A stretch of 64,000 nt of DNA, from assembly GCA_021495925.1 (NCBI GenBank), contig JAKEKT010000113.1, forward strand, positions 1 to 64,000, read 5' to 3'. Within the stretch, counting starts at the first letter, position 1; each line of letters opens with the position of its first letter. This stretch comes from Diplodia intermedia (lineage: Eukaryota; Ascomycota; Dothideomycetes; Botryosphaeriales; Botryosphaeriaceae). Of the stretch, positions 1 to 13,450 are shown piece by piece. Under the pieces are notes generated by a model. It was not told the DNA's origin, made no database searches, and saw only the letters and a program-made list of their open reading frames with translations. Both the position numbers and the translations under genes were made by a program.

Positions 1-127
1 CCTAACCCTAACCCTAACCCTAACCCTAACCCTAACCCTAACCCTAACCCTAACCCTAACCCTAACCCTAACCCTAACCCTAACCCTAACCCTAACCCTA
101 ACCCTAACCCTAAAACCTAACCCTAAC
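1..127 (+). repeat. Telomere repeat array (CCCTAA)n
   Basis: Nearly perfect tandem CCCTAA hexamers, the C-rich strand of TTAGGG telomeres, run from the first base. One variant unit with extra A residues lies near 112-118, and the last unit ends at 127. This marks the left chromosome end, so everything that follows is subtelomeric. Confidence 0.99.
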
Positions 128-394
128 GTTGTATAGCGCTATCTTAATAAGAGTATTAATAGCCCTAAAGATAAAGCTACTAAGCTTAGCGTTAATCTTT
201 ATATAGACGTTAGAGATATACTAGTTCTAGTTCTTAATAACGTCGAACGTTATATAGCGCTATCGGTCTAAGGCCTTCTAAGAAAAAAGTTAATTATATA
301 GTTTATAAATAATAGAGCTTAAATAGTTAATTAATAAAGTCGACGTATCTACTAAGACTAATTATACGGTTAGTAGTACGCTACGTATTCGCGT

Positions 395-1135
395 AGAGAC
401 TAGCGTTATACTTTTCGCGTAAGGGCTCGCGTTACGCTTTTCGCGTAGAGGCTAGTATTACGCTTTTCGCGTAAGGGCTAGCGTTACGCTTTTCTAGATA
501 GACTTTTAATACGCCGCGTATCGCGTAAAGAGCTAGCGTTACGCTTTTCTAAGTAGACTTTTAATACGTCGCGTATCGCGTAAAGAACTAGCGTTACGCT
601 TTTCTAAGTAGGCTTTTAGTACGCTACGTATCGCGTAAAAAGCTAGCGTTACGCTTTTTTAAATAGGCTTTTAATACGTCGCGTATCGCGTAAAGAACTA
701 GTATTACGCTTTTCTAGATAGGCTTTTAGTACGCCGCGTATTATATAAAGGGCTAGTATTACGCTTTTCTAGATAGACTTTTAATATATTGCGTATCGCG
801 TAAAGGGCTAGCGTTACGCTTTTCTAGATAGACTTTTAGTATATCGCGTATCGCGTAAAGAGCTAGCGTTACGCTTTTTTAGATAGACTTTTAATACGTC
901 GCGTATCGCGTAAAGAGCTAGCGTTACGCTTTTTTAGATAGACTTTTAATACGCTATATATTACGTAAAGGGCTAGCGTTACGCTTTTCGTATAAGGACT
1001 AGCGTTACGCTTTTCTAGATAGGCTTTCGATACGCTACGTATCGCGTAAAGGGCTAGCGTTACGCTTTTCGCGTAGAGACTAGCGTAATACTTTTTACGT
1101 AAAGGGCTAGCGTTACGCTTTTTATGTAAAGAACT
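395..1135 (+). repeat. 55-bp tandem repeat array
   Basis: A core motif gcgttacgcttttc recurs at 481, 536, 591, 646, 701, 756, 811, 866, 921 and 976, an exact 55-bp period over ten units (one or two Cs are changed to T in some copies). Each unit continues with tagatagacttttaatacg and cgcgtatcgcgtaaag. On both flanks (395-480 and about 985-1135) shorter 27-28-bp versions lacking the middle part occur. It is satellite-like and lies less than 0.4 kb from the telomere. Confidence 0.9.
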
Positions 1136-2289
1136 AGCTCGTACGTCTTTATACTTACTTCTACTACTTAAGCGTTACGCTTATATTAACTATAGTTAAT
1201 ATTCTAGTAGAGTATCTATTTATAAAGAATCGCGAAAATTTAATATTTAAAAATTTTAGTATTCTAAAATTTTAATATTCTAAAATTTTTACTAAGTTCT
1301 ATAGTTTCGGCCTCTACGGCCCTCTAAGTCTAAATAATCTAAACTTATAATAAGATTCTAGATAGTAGCTATATTAATAAATAGTTTAGATATCTTCTAT
1401 AATAGAAAGAAAACTAAAATAATATTTAAAAACTATTAAAAAACTATAACGGCTATAAAGAACTTATTATAGAATTTTATTATTAAAACTCTAAACGCTC
1501 TATATTAATATCTTACTTAAGAGAAAGGCCTTAAAATTAAATAAAGATATAGTTTATATTTAATTAATAGGCTTAAATAACTTTAGCGGCGTAGTAGAAC
1601 TTAAAGAACTAGTAAAATCTATATTAATATTAGCTAAAAAATTATTATATAAACGCTTTAATAATTACTTTTTCTTAGTATTTTTAGAGTTAATAAAACT
1701 CTTAATAGTTAAATACTTTAGAGCCTCGTAATTCGTTTTCTCTAGAGTTTAAACGTTCTTAAAAAAGAGCTTTTTCTCTAGTATAGAAAAATCTTAGTTA
1801 TCTAAAAGCTTCTACTACTTATAAAGATAAACTAACTTAATAAAAGAGATATAAAGTTTTAACTAAAGTCTCTTAAGAGTCTTAAAGACCTTCTAAAAAT
1901 TATAATATATTATTTTTTTCTTAAAACGAATTCTCTTTTACTAATAATAAAGACGAGTTACTATTAATTAATTAGAAAAAGAAGTAAGACCTCTAAGAAA
2001 AACTTACTAGTAGTAATAAATATACGCTACGTATTATATATACTAAGACCTTAAGTAGTATACTTATTATAGCGTAAAGAACGAGAACTAATTCTATAAA
2101 TATAATTATTAGAGATATAATTAAAATAAAATTAAGTAATAGAAGTAAAAGAATTTAAAAAAGTTGCGAGGCTAGTATAATAAGCTAACTTATTATAAGA
2201 ACGCTTTAAAGATATAATAAGAACTTATAAATAAAAAGAAGAAAGAGAAAGAGAAAACTACTAGAATAATAAAAGATATATATAAATAA

Positions 2290-3150
2290 TAAATCTTTAG
2301 ATTAAAGATTTTTAAGATAGAAAGTAGTATTATAAACTTTAAAATATAAGGCCTTTATAATCTTAAGAGCTAAAAGCCTATATAAGAGAGAGTATTATAA
2401 GAACTAATAAGTCTCGCGGGTAATAGAGTTATACGACTAGAAATCCCGTACGAAAAGAATAGACGTAAAGAATCTTAGCGTCTATAAAACTAGGCTTAGA
2501 TAGTAGCTAAAGCTCGTACGAAAAGAACGCCTATAAAAAATCTAAAAAGAATAAAAGACTATACGTAATAGAAAGCCTATAGAAAAAGTAAAACTATAGA
2601 GACTTAATAATCTAGTTAAATTATAGTCTTATAAGAAAATATAAGATCTAGAAAGTAGAAAATAGATATAAGAATATAAACGTAAGTAAAATAGTAATTA
2701 CGTTTACTTAGTAGTAGCGAAAGTTAAAAGTTAAAATATTAAAAACTACTTAAAGCGCTAACGTTACGTACGTTTTACTAGATTCTTAAGTTTAAAAGTT
2801 TAAAAGCTTAGCGCTCTAAACTCTTAAACCTATAAAATTTAGCTATTTAAACTTTTAGTAGACTAAACCGCTAAATATTAGATTATAACTAGCTTTTCTA
2901 CTATATATAGATATACTCTTTTAGCTAGTATCTTAATTCTTTATAATTAACTTAAAGTTTTAATTTAAACTCTATTAATTTAGAGGTAATTAACTTACTA
3001 TATATTATATAATCGCGTAATATCTTCTTATTTAATTATTATTATTTTTCTCTTATCTTTTTAAGATAAACTCTTTAATTTAATCTATCTATTAAGTAAC
3101 TTTAAAGCTTAGTAAAAGAAGTCTATTATTATATATATTTATCTATAACT
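2290..3150 (+). repeat. Left arm of a large inverted repeat
   Basis: This segment is the reverse complement of 10530-11240. Long matching blocks include the stretch around 2905-3025 (tatactcttttagctagta and the following 100 bases) and the block around 2500-2700 containing cgtacgaaaagaacg. The right arm lacks roughly 115 bases present here around 2385-2500. The differences are mostly C/T and G/A, as expected of independently RIP-mutated copies. Confidence 0.85.
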
Positions 3151-6100
3151 ACTAAGAAACGATACTATTACTTAAAACGACTCTCTAGACGGTCTAAATT
3201 ATTATTATATAATATACGTTATCGTTAATCTAGAGAAAATACGGCGATAGTAATAGTTATTACTATTATTAACTTTTTAAAATACTTTCTTTCGCTACTT
3301 ATTTAAGAATTATATCTTTCTTTCTACTTATTTCTTCGTATTTAAGATACGTCTTATTATATAATATTTTAATTAAAAGAGTCTAGATTTACTAATAAAT
3401 ACTACTATACGTATCGTCTACTAGCTAGCTATTTAGAACGTTATTTAGATAATTAATATCTTAAATAATATTATAATTAAAATAATTTACTATATTATTA
3501 TAGTATTATTCGTCTAATCTTTATCTTTTTTACTATTAAAATCTTTCTTTATTTTTTCTTTCTTCTTCTTCTCTTTATCTTCGCTATTCTATTCTACGCC
3601 CCGTCTACTTAAGACGACTATAAGATCGAGCGTAATTAATACGTAGATTCTCTTCTTAGAGAAAGTAAAAAAGAACCTACTAAATCTACTACGCTTTTAT
3701 TTTATTCGCCGCTATACTACGTTTTAAGACCGCTAACTTAAGCTTTTAACTTTACTATTTTTTAGCTTTCGTCTTAGCGTTTTACTCTCGCTATAAAAGA
3801 GTAATCTTTAGAATATCTTCTCTCTAGAAAACGTACTTAATAAACTATAGAACTAGATTATAAAAAAGATCTATAATAATAATAGCGTTTATATCTTTCT
3901 TCTTAAAGCGCTAGCTAGTATATATATTTCTTAGCTACTTATTTATCTCTTTCGCCGCTATATCGCTACTAGCTATACGCCCCGTGTCTAAAGTATAATA
4001 AAGATCTATTTAATATCTAAGAACCTTATCTCTTTTAAAATATTCGATAATCTTCGCTCTATTATACTAGAGTTAATTATACGTAAGCTATTTAAGCGAC
4101 TACTTCTTTAAGTCGTTTTAAGCTAGTATTAAATAACGCTTAACTCTATTTAGATAGGCTTTTACGCCGACTACTTAGTTAAGACTAACGCCGCGCTTAT
4201 ATACTACGTTTTTAGCTTTAAGGCCTCTCGCGTTATTATTTTCGTAAATATTAAGTCTATCTTTAATATAATAGACTACGTTCTTCTACTCTAGATACTA
4301 TACGAGAGACTTTATAAAAGATCTATACTTTATCTATTTATCTCTTTAATACTTACTAACGTCTCTTTTCGCGTACTTATTAACGGTTATATCTTTCTTT
4401 TATTTTAATATACGCGTAGACTATAGTAAAGCTCTTTACTCTCGTTTCTACTATTTAATATTTATCTTAACGGCCTTATCTTTTACTTAAACTACTAGTA
4501 ATTTTAAGATATTTTATTCGTTCTCTTCTACGTTAATAATAGCGCGCTACTCGTTCTTAACTTTAAGACGGCCTAGCGTCTTCTATTTAAGCTATAGACT
4601 AGTCTATAAAAACTAAAACTACGTCTTAGCCCGCTAAAGTATAAGATTATTATCTTTTTAGCTAATAGCGCTAATAAACTCTTCTTATTACTTACTCGAA
4701 ATTATACTTATTATCTTATAAAGATAAGAGAGACTATCTATCTTAACTTTTCTACTATAACTTAAAATATTAACTTTATATCTTACGTTATCTAGCGTAT
4801 AAAAATAACTATAAAACTCGTCGTCTTTCTCTTTCTTTACTCTAATAGCTAGAATATATCTAGTCGGCTTAACGTTTATTAGCGATATTTAGCGCCTATA
4901 TTTAAGTATAGAAGGGCGTTAGTCTTTATCTAGACTAAAATAGAACGCGCCTTTATCTAGTTTAATAAGAAGATAGACGAGCTATAAAGATAACTACTAT
5001 ATTAAGTCTATAACTATAAGATTCGCTCTTTTAATATTATTATAAACGTTTTTAGTCTTATCTTATTAAGACTTCGCTTCTCGTATATCTATATTAAGTT
5101 TTAGCGCGTTTAAATAAATCTAAACTAGGCTAACCCTCTCTTAATTATATTATTATTCGCTAAGACGCTCTTTTTTTAAAGTCTTCGCTTTAGTACTCTC
5201 TATAACGCTTTCTTATCTAGTCTATTAATAATTAATATTAACGCGCTTATTAAGAGAGAACGAAGAATAAATATAATATAAGCTTATTATAATATTCTTT
5301 TATCTACTTTATTTATCTTTTTATACGCTATTTCTTACTTCTTTCTTATTAATAATCTACTAGTAGCGTTTATAACTAATTAGAAGCTACTACTAAGCTA
5401 CTATCTAAATCTTTTTAGCTATAACTAATATTATCTTTACGGCTTTCTATTTTATTATACGTATATTAATAAGAGGGTCTACTTTAATCTATCTTAATCT
5501 ATTAATAAAGTAGCTAAGCGGGCTATTTTTAATAAGAAGATTAACTTAGACGATATTATATAAGTTAACTACTAGATAATAAAGAAGAACTTTATTAAGA
5601 TAATAGCTATTCTATATATTACTTTATATAAACTAGATATCTTATTTTTAAATAGAGTCTAGGCCGATTTAATATAGAATACTATACTAGCTAAAGCTAA
5701 TAATAGTAGTATAAAAGAGAAGTAGAAGAAGTAGTTACTTTTCTTTCTATTTTCTTTAATTATTACTATTCTTTTCTACTTTTTTCTATTTATATATACT
5801 AAATCTACTTTACCGCGTGTCTTTATTAGTATTATAGTCTAGAATTCTCTAAATAGAAGGTCTCGCGAAGTAGTTTATAAGAGTAAAAGACTAAAGAGAA
5901 CCGAGATTAATAGAAAAAGCTAAGGCGAGACCTTATAGTTATCTATATAAGAAGATTAAGATAGCTAGTAGATAGTAGCTTTAACTACTAGAGAGTATAA
6001 ATATCTATAAAGAAAGAGACTAGAAAAGTAACTACGTTTTTAAATATTCTAGTTCTAGTAAGCTAGAAAACTTCTATCTACGCGTAGATTTTAAACCTCG

Positions 6101-6699
6101 CTAAAGATATAAAGAAGAAAGAAAAAAAGTAATAAAAAAAAGATAAAGAAACTATAGAGCTTAACGAATAAGTAGATAGAACTTTAATCTAGCCAACGAA
6201 AATAATAGAGAGAAGAGAGAGACTAATAATTAAACTAAAAAAGTATTAATCTCTCTTAATAATAATTTATTTAAAGGCCTCTAATCTTACTTTAGCTAAT
6301 AATTAAGCCTCTAGACTTTAATCTCGCTCTAGTAAAAGATAAAGGCCCGGTCTTAATCTTATATTTTATTCTCTCTATAAGAAGCGCTAGTAAGTAAGAA
6401 GATAAAGATTAAGTAAAAGATATTAAAAAGATAGCTAATTAGAAGACGTTAACTTTATAAAAGATTTTTCTCTAAAAGACTATTACTCTTCGTCTAGAGT
6501 CTTAGATAAGAGAAGTTATAGACTATAACTAAAAAAATAAATATAGACTTTTTAAGAAGATCTTCTTTTCTTTAACTACTACTCTTTTTCTAAGCTAAGA
6601 TCTTTCTTACCCGCTAATTTATAACCTTAGCTCTATAGCTAGAGAACTTAATCTAATACTATTTCTTAAGAAGAGCCTCTAATACTATTAGTTAACTAC

Positions 6700-7260
6700 T
6701 AGCGCGCGTATTAAATTCTTAAATATAGCTAAGAGTATAGTAAATATAAGAACGTTTAACTTTAATTTAAATCTATTTATACTTCTTAGACGCGATTTAT
6801 AGATTTTTTTCTCTAAATATAAGTAGTATCTTTTAAATATATTTTCGATATTCTTCTAAGATGTTCGAGTAGATAATAATATTATCTAGATACGCGATAT
6901 AGAATACGTCTAAATATAAGCGTAAAATATTATTTACTAGACTCTAGAATAACGCTAGAACGTTAGTTAGTTTAAAGAGTATTATTATATACTTAAAGTA
7001 TTTTAGTTATATTTAAAAGATAGTCTTCTACTTCTTATCTTCTTTAATATAAACTAGATAGTATTCTTCGCGAAGGTTAAACTTAATAAAGTACTTTATA
7101 GTCTAGAACTTATTTTAGAGTTTATTAATTTTTAATAATAAATAATAGTTCTTAATTATAATATTATTTAGTTATTAATAGTTAATATAAAGGCGAAGCT
7201 CGCCGTTTTTCTTTAAAATAAATAGAATAGAATAGTCGACTAGTAAAGATAAAGACTATA
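6700..7260 (-). pseudogene. Reverse transcriptase domain relic of a Ty3/gypsy element
   Basis: Read on the minus strand, the stretch translates with many stops but keeps the gypsy RT order. KKNGELRL lies near 7216-7190, then an LNN-IIIKN segment corresponding to the family's LNK-TIKNRYPLP region, then an LREEYYLVYIKE-like segment, FKLTN (family: FGLTNAPATF) and the active-site box at 6892-6881. The box reads YLDN followed by IIIYSN where the family has YLDD-ILIYS. The second catalytic Asp is therefore Asn, as a G-to-A transition of the coding strand (RIP acting on the opposite strand) would give. This is dead sequence. Confidence 0.85.
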
Positions 7261-7954
7261 TATATCTACATTTTAGATTCTTTTTAATATACTTTCTTAA
7301 AGTCTTTAACTTAGTATAAGATAGCGAGTATATTAGCTTAAACGCGAGCTATATTTTTAGAATAAGAGATATCTTATAATTCTAGAATTAGTATTTTAAT
7401 AAAAATTCTTTTTCTCGTTTCTTATAAAGATTTATAAATTTCTAGAATTTCTTTAGTATAGACGCTATTTTTAATAGTAATAGCTATTTTTTTATTATTA
7501 TTATTTCTTCTTTAGATCTTATTACTTTATTAAGTTTTCTATATATTTTCTTACTTATTAGATTATCTATAGATATCGGCTTTTCTCTAATTAGATAACT
7601 ATATCTTACTATATTTATATAACGCGCGTATATTCTCTAAAAGTAGTCTTCTCTAACTAACTTTAAACTATTATTCTCTACTAGAGGTCTTTTTAAAATA
7701 GAACTATAATAGTTTATTTTTAAATTATAGATATTAACTTTTCTTCTAGTAAACGACCTTTTACTAAACTAGCTCTAATAGGTCTATATCTTTACTATAA
7801 TATATTATTCTATTTTTATACTTAGTTATAAGTAGAGATAGTATATCTTATCGTCTCTATACTTTATACGTCTAATTATTACTAAAAAAAATTTCTAGAT
7901 TTTAATAAAGCTACTTACTTTTATATTAAATTATTACTTTACGCTCTAGACTTT

Positions 7955-8022
7955 TAGCTTTTAGCTTTAGCTTTAGCTCTTCTAGCTCTAGCTTTTAGCT
8001 CTAGCTCTAGTCTCTAGCGTTA
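7955..8022 (+). repeat. Imperfect hexamer repeat (TAGCTT/TAGCTC)
   Basis: Repeated ttagct and ctagct hexamers (ttttagctttagctttagct, then tctagctctagct) form a short low-complexity tract of about 65 bases within the retroelement relic. Confidence 0.7.
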
Positions 8023-10529
8023 GACTTATTTATTTTACGATAGCGAGATATATAGTATATTATTCGTTTAGAAAGATAATTTCTTTAATTCTCTAGTTAA
8101 TATATAGTATATACGTCTTTAGCTATAGTATTTCTAGAATAATATTATATTCTAGTATCGTTATAACGTCTAGATTAATCTTTTTCTTATAATTAGTAAT
8201 AGTTATTAGTACTAGCTTTATTTTAATTCTTATTTAATCTTTTTCGTACTAAGCGAATAATTTGTTTATAGTTTAAAAAGAGTAAGATTTATTCTTTTCT
8301 TATTAAGATAGCTAGTACTTAATAATAAAGAATAGATTAATATACGTTCTTTATACGCTACTATTAATTATAGTTTAGGCCTTTTTATTATAAAAGATTA
8401 TCTTTAAATATAGTAGTTTAAAGAGTTCTATTTTAATAAATATAATTTTATTTAATATACGTATAATTTAGTTAAGAAATCTATCTAACGGCTTCTTCTA
8501 GAGTTTTTAACTAGAAAGACCGTCTAGTTTTTTAATTAAATAAGATCTTTAATAGTTATATTATTTAGTTAGTCTATTTAAAGAATTAAGTTCTTCTAGA
8601 AGATTTACTTCTCTTAATAAATTTATTTTTACTAGCGTAGAATTTCTACTATTATCTAATAATAGTAAGACGAGATATTATTCTTATAGCTAGGCCGCTA
8701 ATATAAAGTATTTCTACTAATAAATATAACGTCTTATTAAAAGAGTAGTTTAACTAATTATATAAGATTTTATTTATCTTACTTTTACTAAATATTATAC
8801 GTTTTATTATAAAGCTATTAGCTAATCTTATCTATTATTTAGTAAGAAAACTCTCTCTAGAGTTACTACTACTAGCTATTTTATAGTTAACCTTCTAGTT
8901 TTTCTTCTAGAACTTAAAACTACTAAATATTTAAATCTAGTTTAATATTAGACGTCTAAGTTACTATAAAGATTATATTATTAGTTTAACGTATACTTTT
9001 ATATTACTTAAGATGTCTAATAACTTAGATTAATATAATTATATTATATTCGCTTCTAGTATTACTAGAATTAGAAGTACTATTATAGAGTTCTTTAATA
9101 TCGCTATTAACTAAGTCGTTATTTTAAGATAGTATTTTAATAAATTTATTAATCTCTTACTAGATTTAATTACGTAGTATAGCTTAAATAAGTTAGAATT
9201 TTAAATACTATTTTATAGCTTCTTTATTACTTTAGTAAATAGTATAATTATTATTATAGTACGCGGTCTAACTAAGTATAGCGTGTTTAAATATATTAAG
9301 TACTTTATATTACTTATTAATCTTCTTAAATAGATTAATCTCTTCTAGTTAAAGTATTAAAAAGAGCTTTTATTAAGCTTCTTAATTATCTCTAGTAGTA
9401 GTTATAATATTATATATCTTCTTCTTAAAATTATATAAGTAGTAATATATTCTATTTTATTTATTACTATAGTAAATATATAGTCTCTTATTAAATTATA
9501 ACTTTTATTAGAATATCTATTCTCTATATTACGCGCGCTTATTTTTTTTATTATTTTATTTCTTATCTTTAGACTCTTATTACGCGGCATCTAGCTCTAT
9601 AGTATTATTATTTTTCTATATATAGCGTAGGCGTTACGGCTAGATACTATTAGCTCTATAGAGTTTTTTATTAAACTATTATTCGTTACGCCGTTAGTTT
9701 ATTTTTTAGACTAGTATAATAAGACTAGATAGATCTTTAAATTTATTCTAGTAAACTATAGTATTCTTAATTTCTTCTTTTAGTTTCTAATAGTAGAACG
9801 TTTATAAGATTACGTTAAAATACTATTTAATAAAAAAATAGACTATATTTTAGAATTAAGTTATATAGTCTTAAACTAATTCTTTCTATTTAATATTTAT
9901 TAAAATACGCGTAGCTAAATAGACTTTATCTAAACTAATAAATACTTCTTTAAGAGCTTTTATAAAGACTTAATAGCTATTAAAGAGCTTAATTATAACT
10001 TTACTTTAATTCGCTTAGAGTTTTTTCTAGTAGTTTCTTTTATATAGACGAAATTATTATTTAGTAAAATCGCGTAAAAAGATACTAGTATAAAGTATCT
10101 TCTCTATCTTATTAGTAAATTATCTATAAAAGAAGTAGATATAGTTATTAAGCTAGATAATAAATTCTTATATCTTTTTATAATTCTTTTAATATAGATT
10201 AGATTTTAAAATCTTAACTATAGTAGTAAGTATTATTATAGATCTTTTAATCGTCGTATTTATAGATACGACTAGAGATATAAGTTAATATTATAAGGCT
10301 TTAAGCTCTCTTTTAAAATAAGTATTCTCTTTACTTTATTTATAGAATTAGTTCTAGAGCTATTTAAGCCTACTTTAGATATTACTAATTATCTAAAATA
10401 GATCTATTATTATAGACTATTAAAGATTATTACTTATAGAGACGTCTATATTACTACTTTATTAGTAATTTCTATACTAGAAATACTTTTCTATTTTAAA
10501 TATTAACTATCTTTCTTCTCTTATAAGAA

Positions 10530-11240
10530 TAGTAGTTAAAGTATAATAATAGACTTCTTTTACTAAGCTTTAAAGTCGCTTAATAGATAAATTAAATTAA
10601 AGAATTTATCTTAAAGAGATAAGAGAGAAATAATAATAATTAAATAAGAAGATATAACGCGATTATATAATATATAGTAAGCTAATTATCTCTAAATTAA
10701 TAGAGTTTAAATTAAAACTTTAAGTTAACTATAAAGAGTTAAGATACTAGCTAAAAGAGTATATCTATATACTATAGAAAAGCTAGTTATAATCTAGTAT
10801 TTAATAGTTTAATCTACTAAGAGTTTAAACTACTAAACTTATAAGTTTAAAAGTTTAGAGCGCTAAGTCTTTAAACTTTTAAACTTATAAATAAATAGAT
10901 TATACGTAATATTAACGCTTTAAGTAGCTTCTAAAATTTTAACTTTTAACTTTTATTACTATTAAGCGGTTATAATTACTATCTTACTTATATTTATATT
11001 CTTACGTCTACTTTCTACTTTCTAGATCTTATATTTCTTATAAAACTATAATTCGACTAGATTATTAAGTCTCTATAACTTTACTTTTTATATAATTTTT
11101 TCGTTACGTATAGTCTTCTATTCTATCTAGATTTCTTATAGACGTTCTTTTCGTACGGGCTTATAGTTCTTAGAATTATAAAGCCCTTATATTTTAGAGT
11201 TCGTAATAACTATCTAATTTAATTATTAATAATCTAGTTA
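10530..11240 (-). repeat. Right arm of a large inverted repeat
   Basis: Inverted copy of 2290-3150, about 7.4 kb away. The alignment is strong from about 10540 (tagacttcttttactaagct) to about 11160 (cgttcttttcgtacgggc) and continues weakly to about 11240. Because the arms are inverted they are not the two LTRs of one retroelement. They are either terminal inverted repeats of a large element or two insertions of one family in opposite orientation. Confidence 0.83.
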
Positions 11241-11729
11241 TTTTTATTTTCTTTATTAGAAATTTAACTTTTTATAGATAATTTTTAACTATTTTACTCT
11301 TATTTTTTTTAACGTTTATACCCGTCTATTAATAGTAACTAAACTAGAAGATTATAGCTTATAATATCTTTTTCTTAGAACTATTATTTTAATTTCTCTT
11401 ATTATCTTTTCTATTTTCTTATTTTCTTACTTTTCGAAAGCGTAGCGACGCTACTAGTATTATATACTATTAAATAATATTAGAGTATAGTTAATATAAT
11501 AATAATTCTTTATACTAGTTCTTTTTATTATAGTAATAAGTTTCTACTACTCTTTATATTTCTTTACTATTTCTTCTATATAATAAATTATAATTTATTA
11601 AAAGCTATACTTTAAAAGATATTATAATTCTAATCTAAGACTTATTAGTCTATAGACTAATATCTTAATAAGTAAGATTTATATATTATAATTTAAAGAA
11701 CTCGATCTAAGTATTAGAATTCTTAAATT

Positions 11730-11885
11730 ATAATTCTAGATTAAGATTTAAAAATTAAGATTCTAGATTAAAATCTATAAATTAAAATTCTAAATTAAAA
11801 TTTATAAATTAAGATTCTAAATTAGAATTTAGAAATTAGAGATTCTAAATTAAAATTTAAAAATTTAAATTCTAGAATTAGTATT
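11730..11885 (+). repeat. 27-28-bp periodic A/T repeat
   Basis: The motif ttcta(g/a)att recurs at about 11733, 11761, 11788, 11815, 11843 and 11870, a period of 27-28 bases, with intervening aaattaaaatttataaatt-like spacer. It is a degenerate minisatellite inside the RIP block. Confidence 0.7.
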
Positions 11886-12956
11886 CTAAAATAAGATTAG
11901 ATTTCTAGAGAGAAATCTAAGATTTTATAGATTAGATTCTTATTTTAGATTTTATCTATAAAATAGATTCGTATCTTTTAAAAATATAATAGAATTATTA
12001 TCTTTTTAGTCTTTATATTTTAAAATTACTTTTATATATTATAATTCTACTAGAAGGTTTCGTATAGCCGGTTAGTTCTAGACTAAATAAAATTATCTTA
12101 TAATTAAAATTAAAGTTCGCGATTATTTACTAGCTAATAATTCTATTAGCTAAGACTAACGTAGCTAGTATAAGATTAATAATTATCTCTTTTTTTAAAT
12201 AAAGATAATAAAAGATACTCTCGTTCTCTTTATTTAAAAAAGATAGATTATTTTCTTCTAATTATTTTACTAGTTGATTAGCGTCGAATAAGAAAGAAGA
12301 TTCTAAATTCTATTAAAAATAATAAATATTAAAATTTCTAGCTATTATAGTCTATATTCTAAGAAGTTACTATTATAGAACGCGTTCTAAAATAAGCTAA
12401 GAATTATTACTCGTTTAATTCTTTTAGTTATATAAGTTAAGTAGCTTAAACTTTAACTTTTACTAAGTTTATTATTATAAATAGTAGTTAGATAGCTATT
12501 ATAAATAAGAATTAAGAAGCTTTAACTAAAGATATCTATTATCGCGCTAGCTAAAATATTAATAATTTATAAGACTAAGTCTATATTAGTAAGCTTTTAT
12601 ATAGATACTTAAGAAATACTACTTTATTTAAATTTAGTAGAGTAAGACTTCTATTAATATTATATCTAATATATTAATTATATCGCGATATAACTTTATA
12701 TATATTAAGAAAGATATATATAAATATCTAGAAAAAAGTTATATAAAAATTATAGTTAATTTAGATATAATAAATAGTAGATAGAAAGAAGAAGTATTAG
12801 AATTAATAAATAAAATTCTTACTATATAAGAATTCTATATAGTTTATATAATAGACTTATAATCTATATATATAGTCTACGCGAGTTACGTACTAGCTAT
12901 ATAATACTTAATATATAATTTCTTTTTCTTTAGTCTTACTAGTAGAGAGAAACTCT

Positions 12957-13045
12957 CTAAGAATTTATCTATTTATTAATTTAAGTTTTATTACTATCTA
13001 GTAGTAAACTTTTTATTTTATTTTTATATATCTATAATCTTATAA
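12957..13045 (+). repeat. 89-bp direct repeat, copy 1
   Basis: Starts ctaagaatttat and ends ataatcttataa, and contains the near-palindrome ttactatctagtagtaa. It matches copy 2 at 13362-13450 with only a few C/T or A/G differences. The start-to-start distance is 405 bases. Confidence 0.8.
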
Positions 13046-13361
13046 GAAGTTAATAATTAGTAAAAAAGAGATTAAATTTTAAAAATAAAAAAGTTAAATT
13101 TATAGATATTTATAAGTTTAACTTTTAGTTATTTTATATATCTTTTATTTTACTACTTAATACTATAGCTAGTATCGCGTACTTCTCTATTAGATAAGAC
13201 GCGAAGAGAATATATTAAAATATAAGTATTTATAATAGTAAATAGCTTAATTAGTAAGAAGTAAAATATATAAGTAATCTTTAAAGTAGTTCTTTATTAC
13301 TTCTTATATCTTATCTTTAATAAATATATAAATATATTCTTATTTATTTAAATTCTAATAT

Positions 13362-13450
13362 CTAAGAATTTATTTATTTACTAATTTAAATTTTATTACT
13401 ATCTAGTAGTAAACTTTTTATTTTATCTTTATATATCTATAGCCTTATAA
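13362..13450 (+). repeat. 89-bp direct repeat, copy 2
   Basis: Second copy of the 12957-13045 repeat, same orientation. The pair encloses about 316 bases of decayed AT-rich sequence and sits immediately inside the RIP-block boundary. It could be the long terminal repeats of a very small relic or a local duplication. Confidence 0.8.

Larger units (their letters stand above)
3150..10530 (-). mobile_element. Degenerate Ty3/gypsy LTR retrotransposon (minus strand)
   Basis: The interval between the inverted arms contains a minus-strand retroelement identified by its reverse transcriptase at about 7260-6700. In that orientation gag and protease should lie toward 9-10 kb and RNase H and integrase toward 4-6 kb, but these parts are too decayed to read with confidence. 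No flanking direct LTR pair was recognised by eye, so the true ends are uncertain. The whole element is riddled with stop codons from C-to-T and G-to-A changes. Confidence 0.72.

Noticed and set aside
9402..9590. Minus-strand 62-codon frame in the RIP block
   Set aside because: Lys/Ile/Asn/Tyr-rich product of AT-rich DNA; likely a piece of the decayed retroelement, not a gene.
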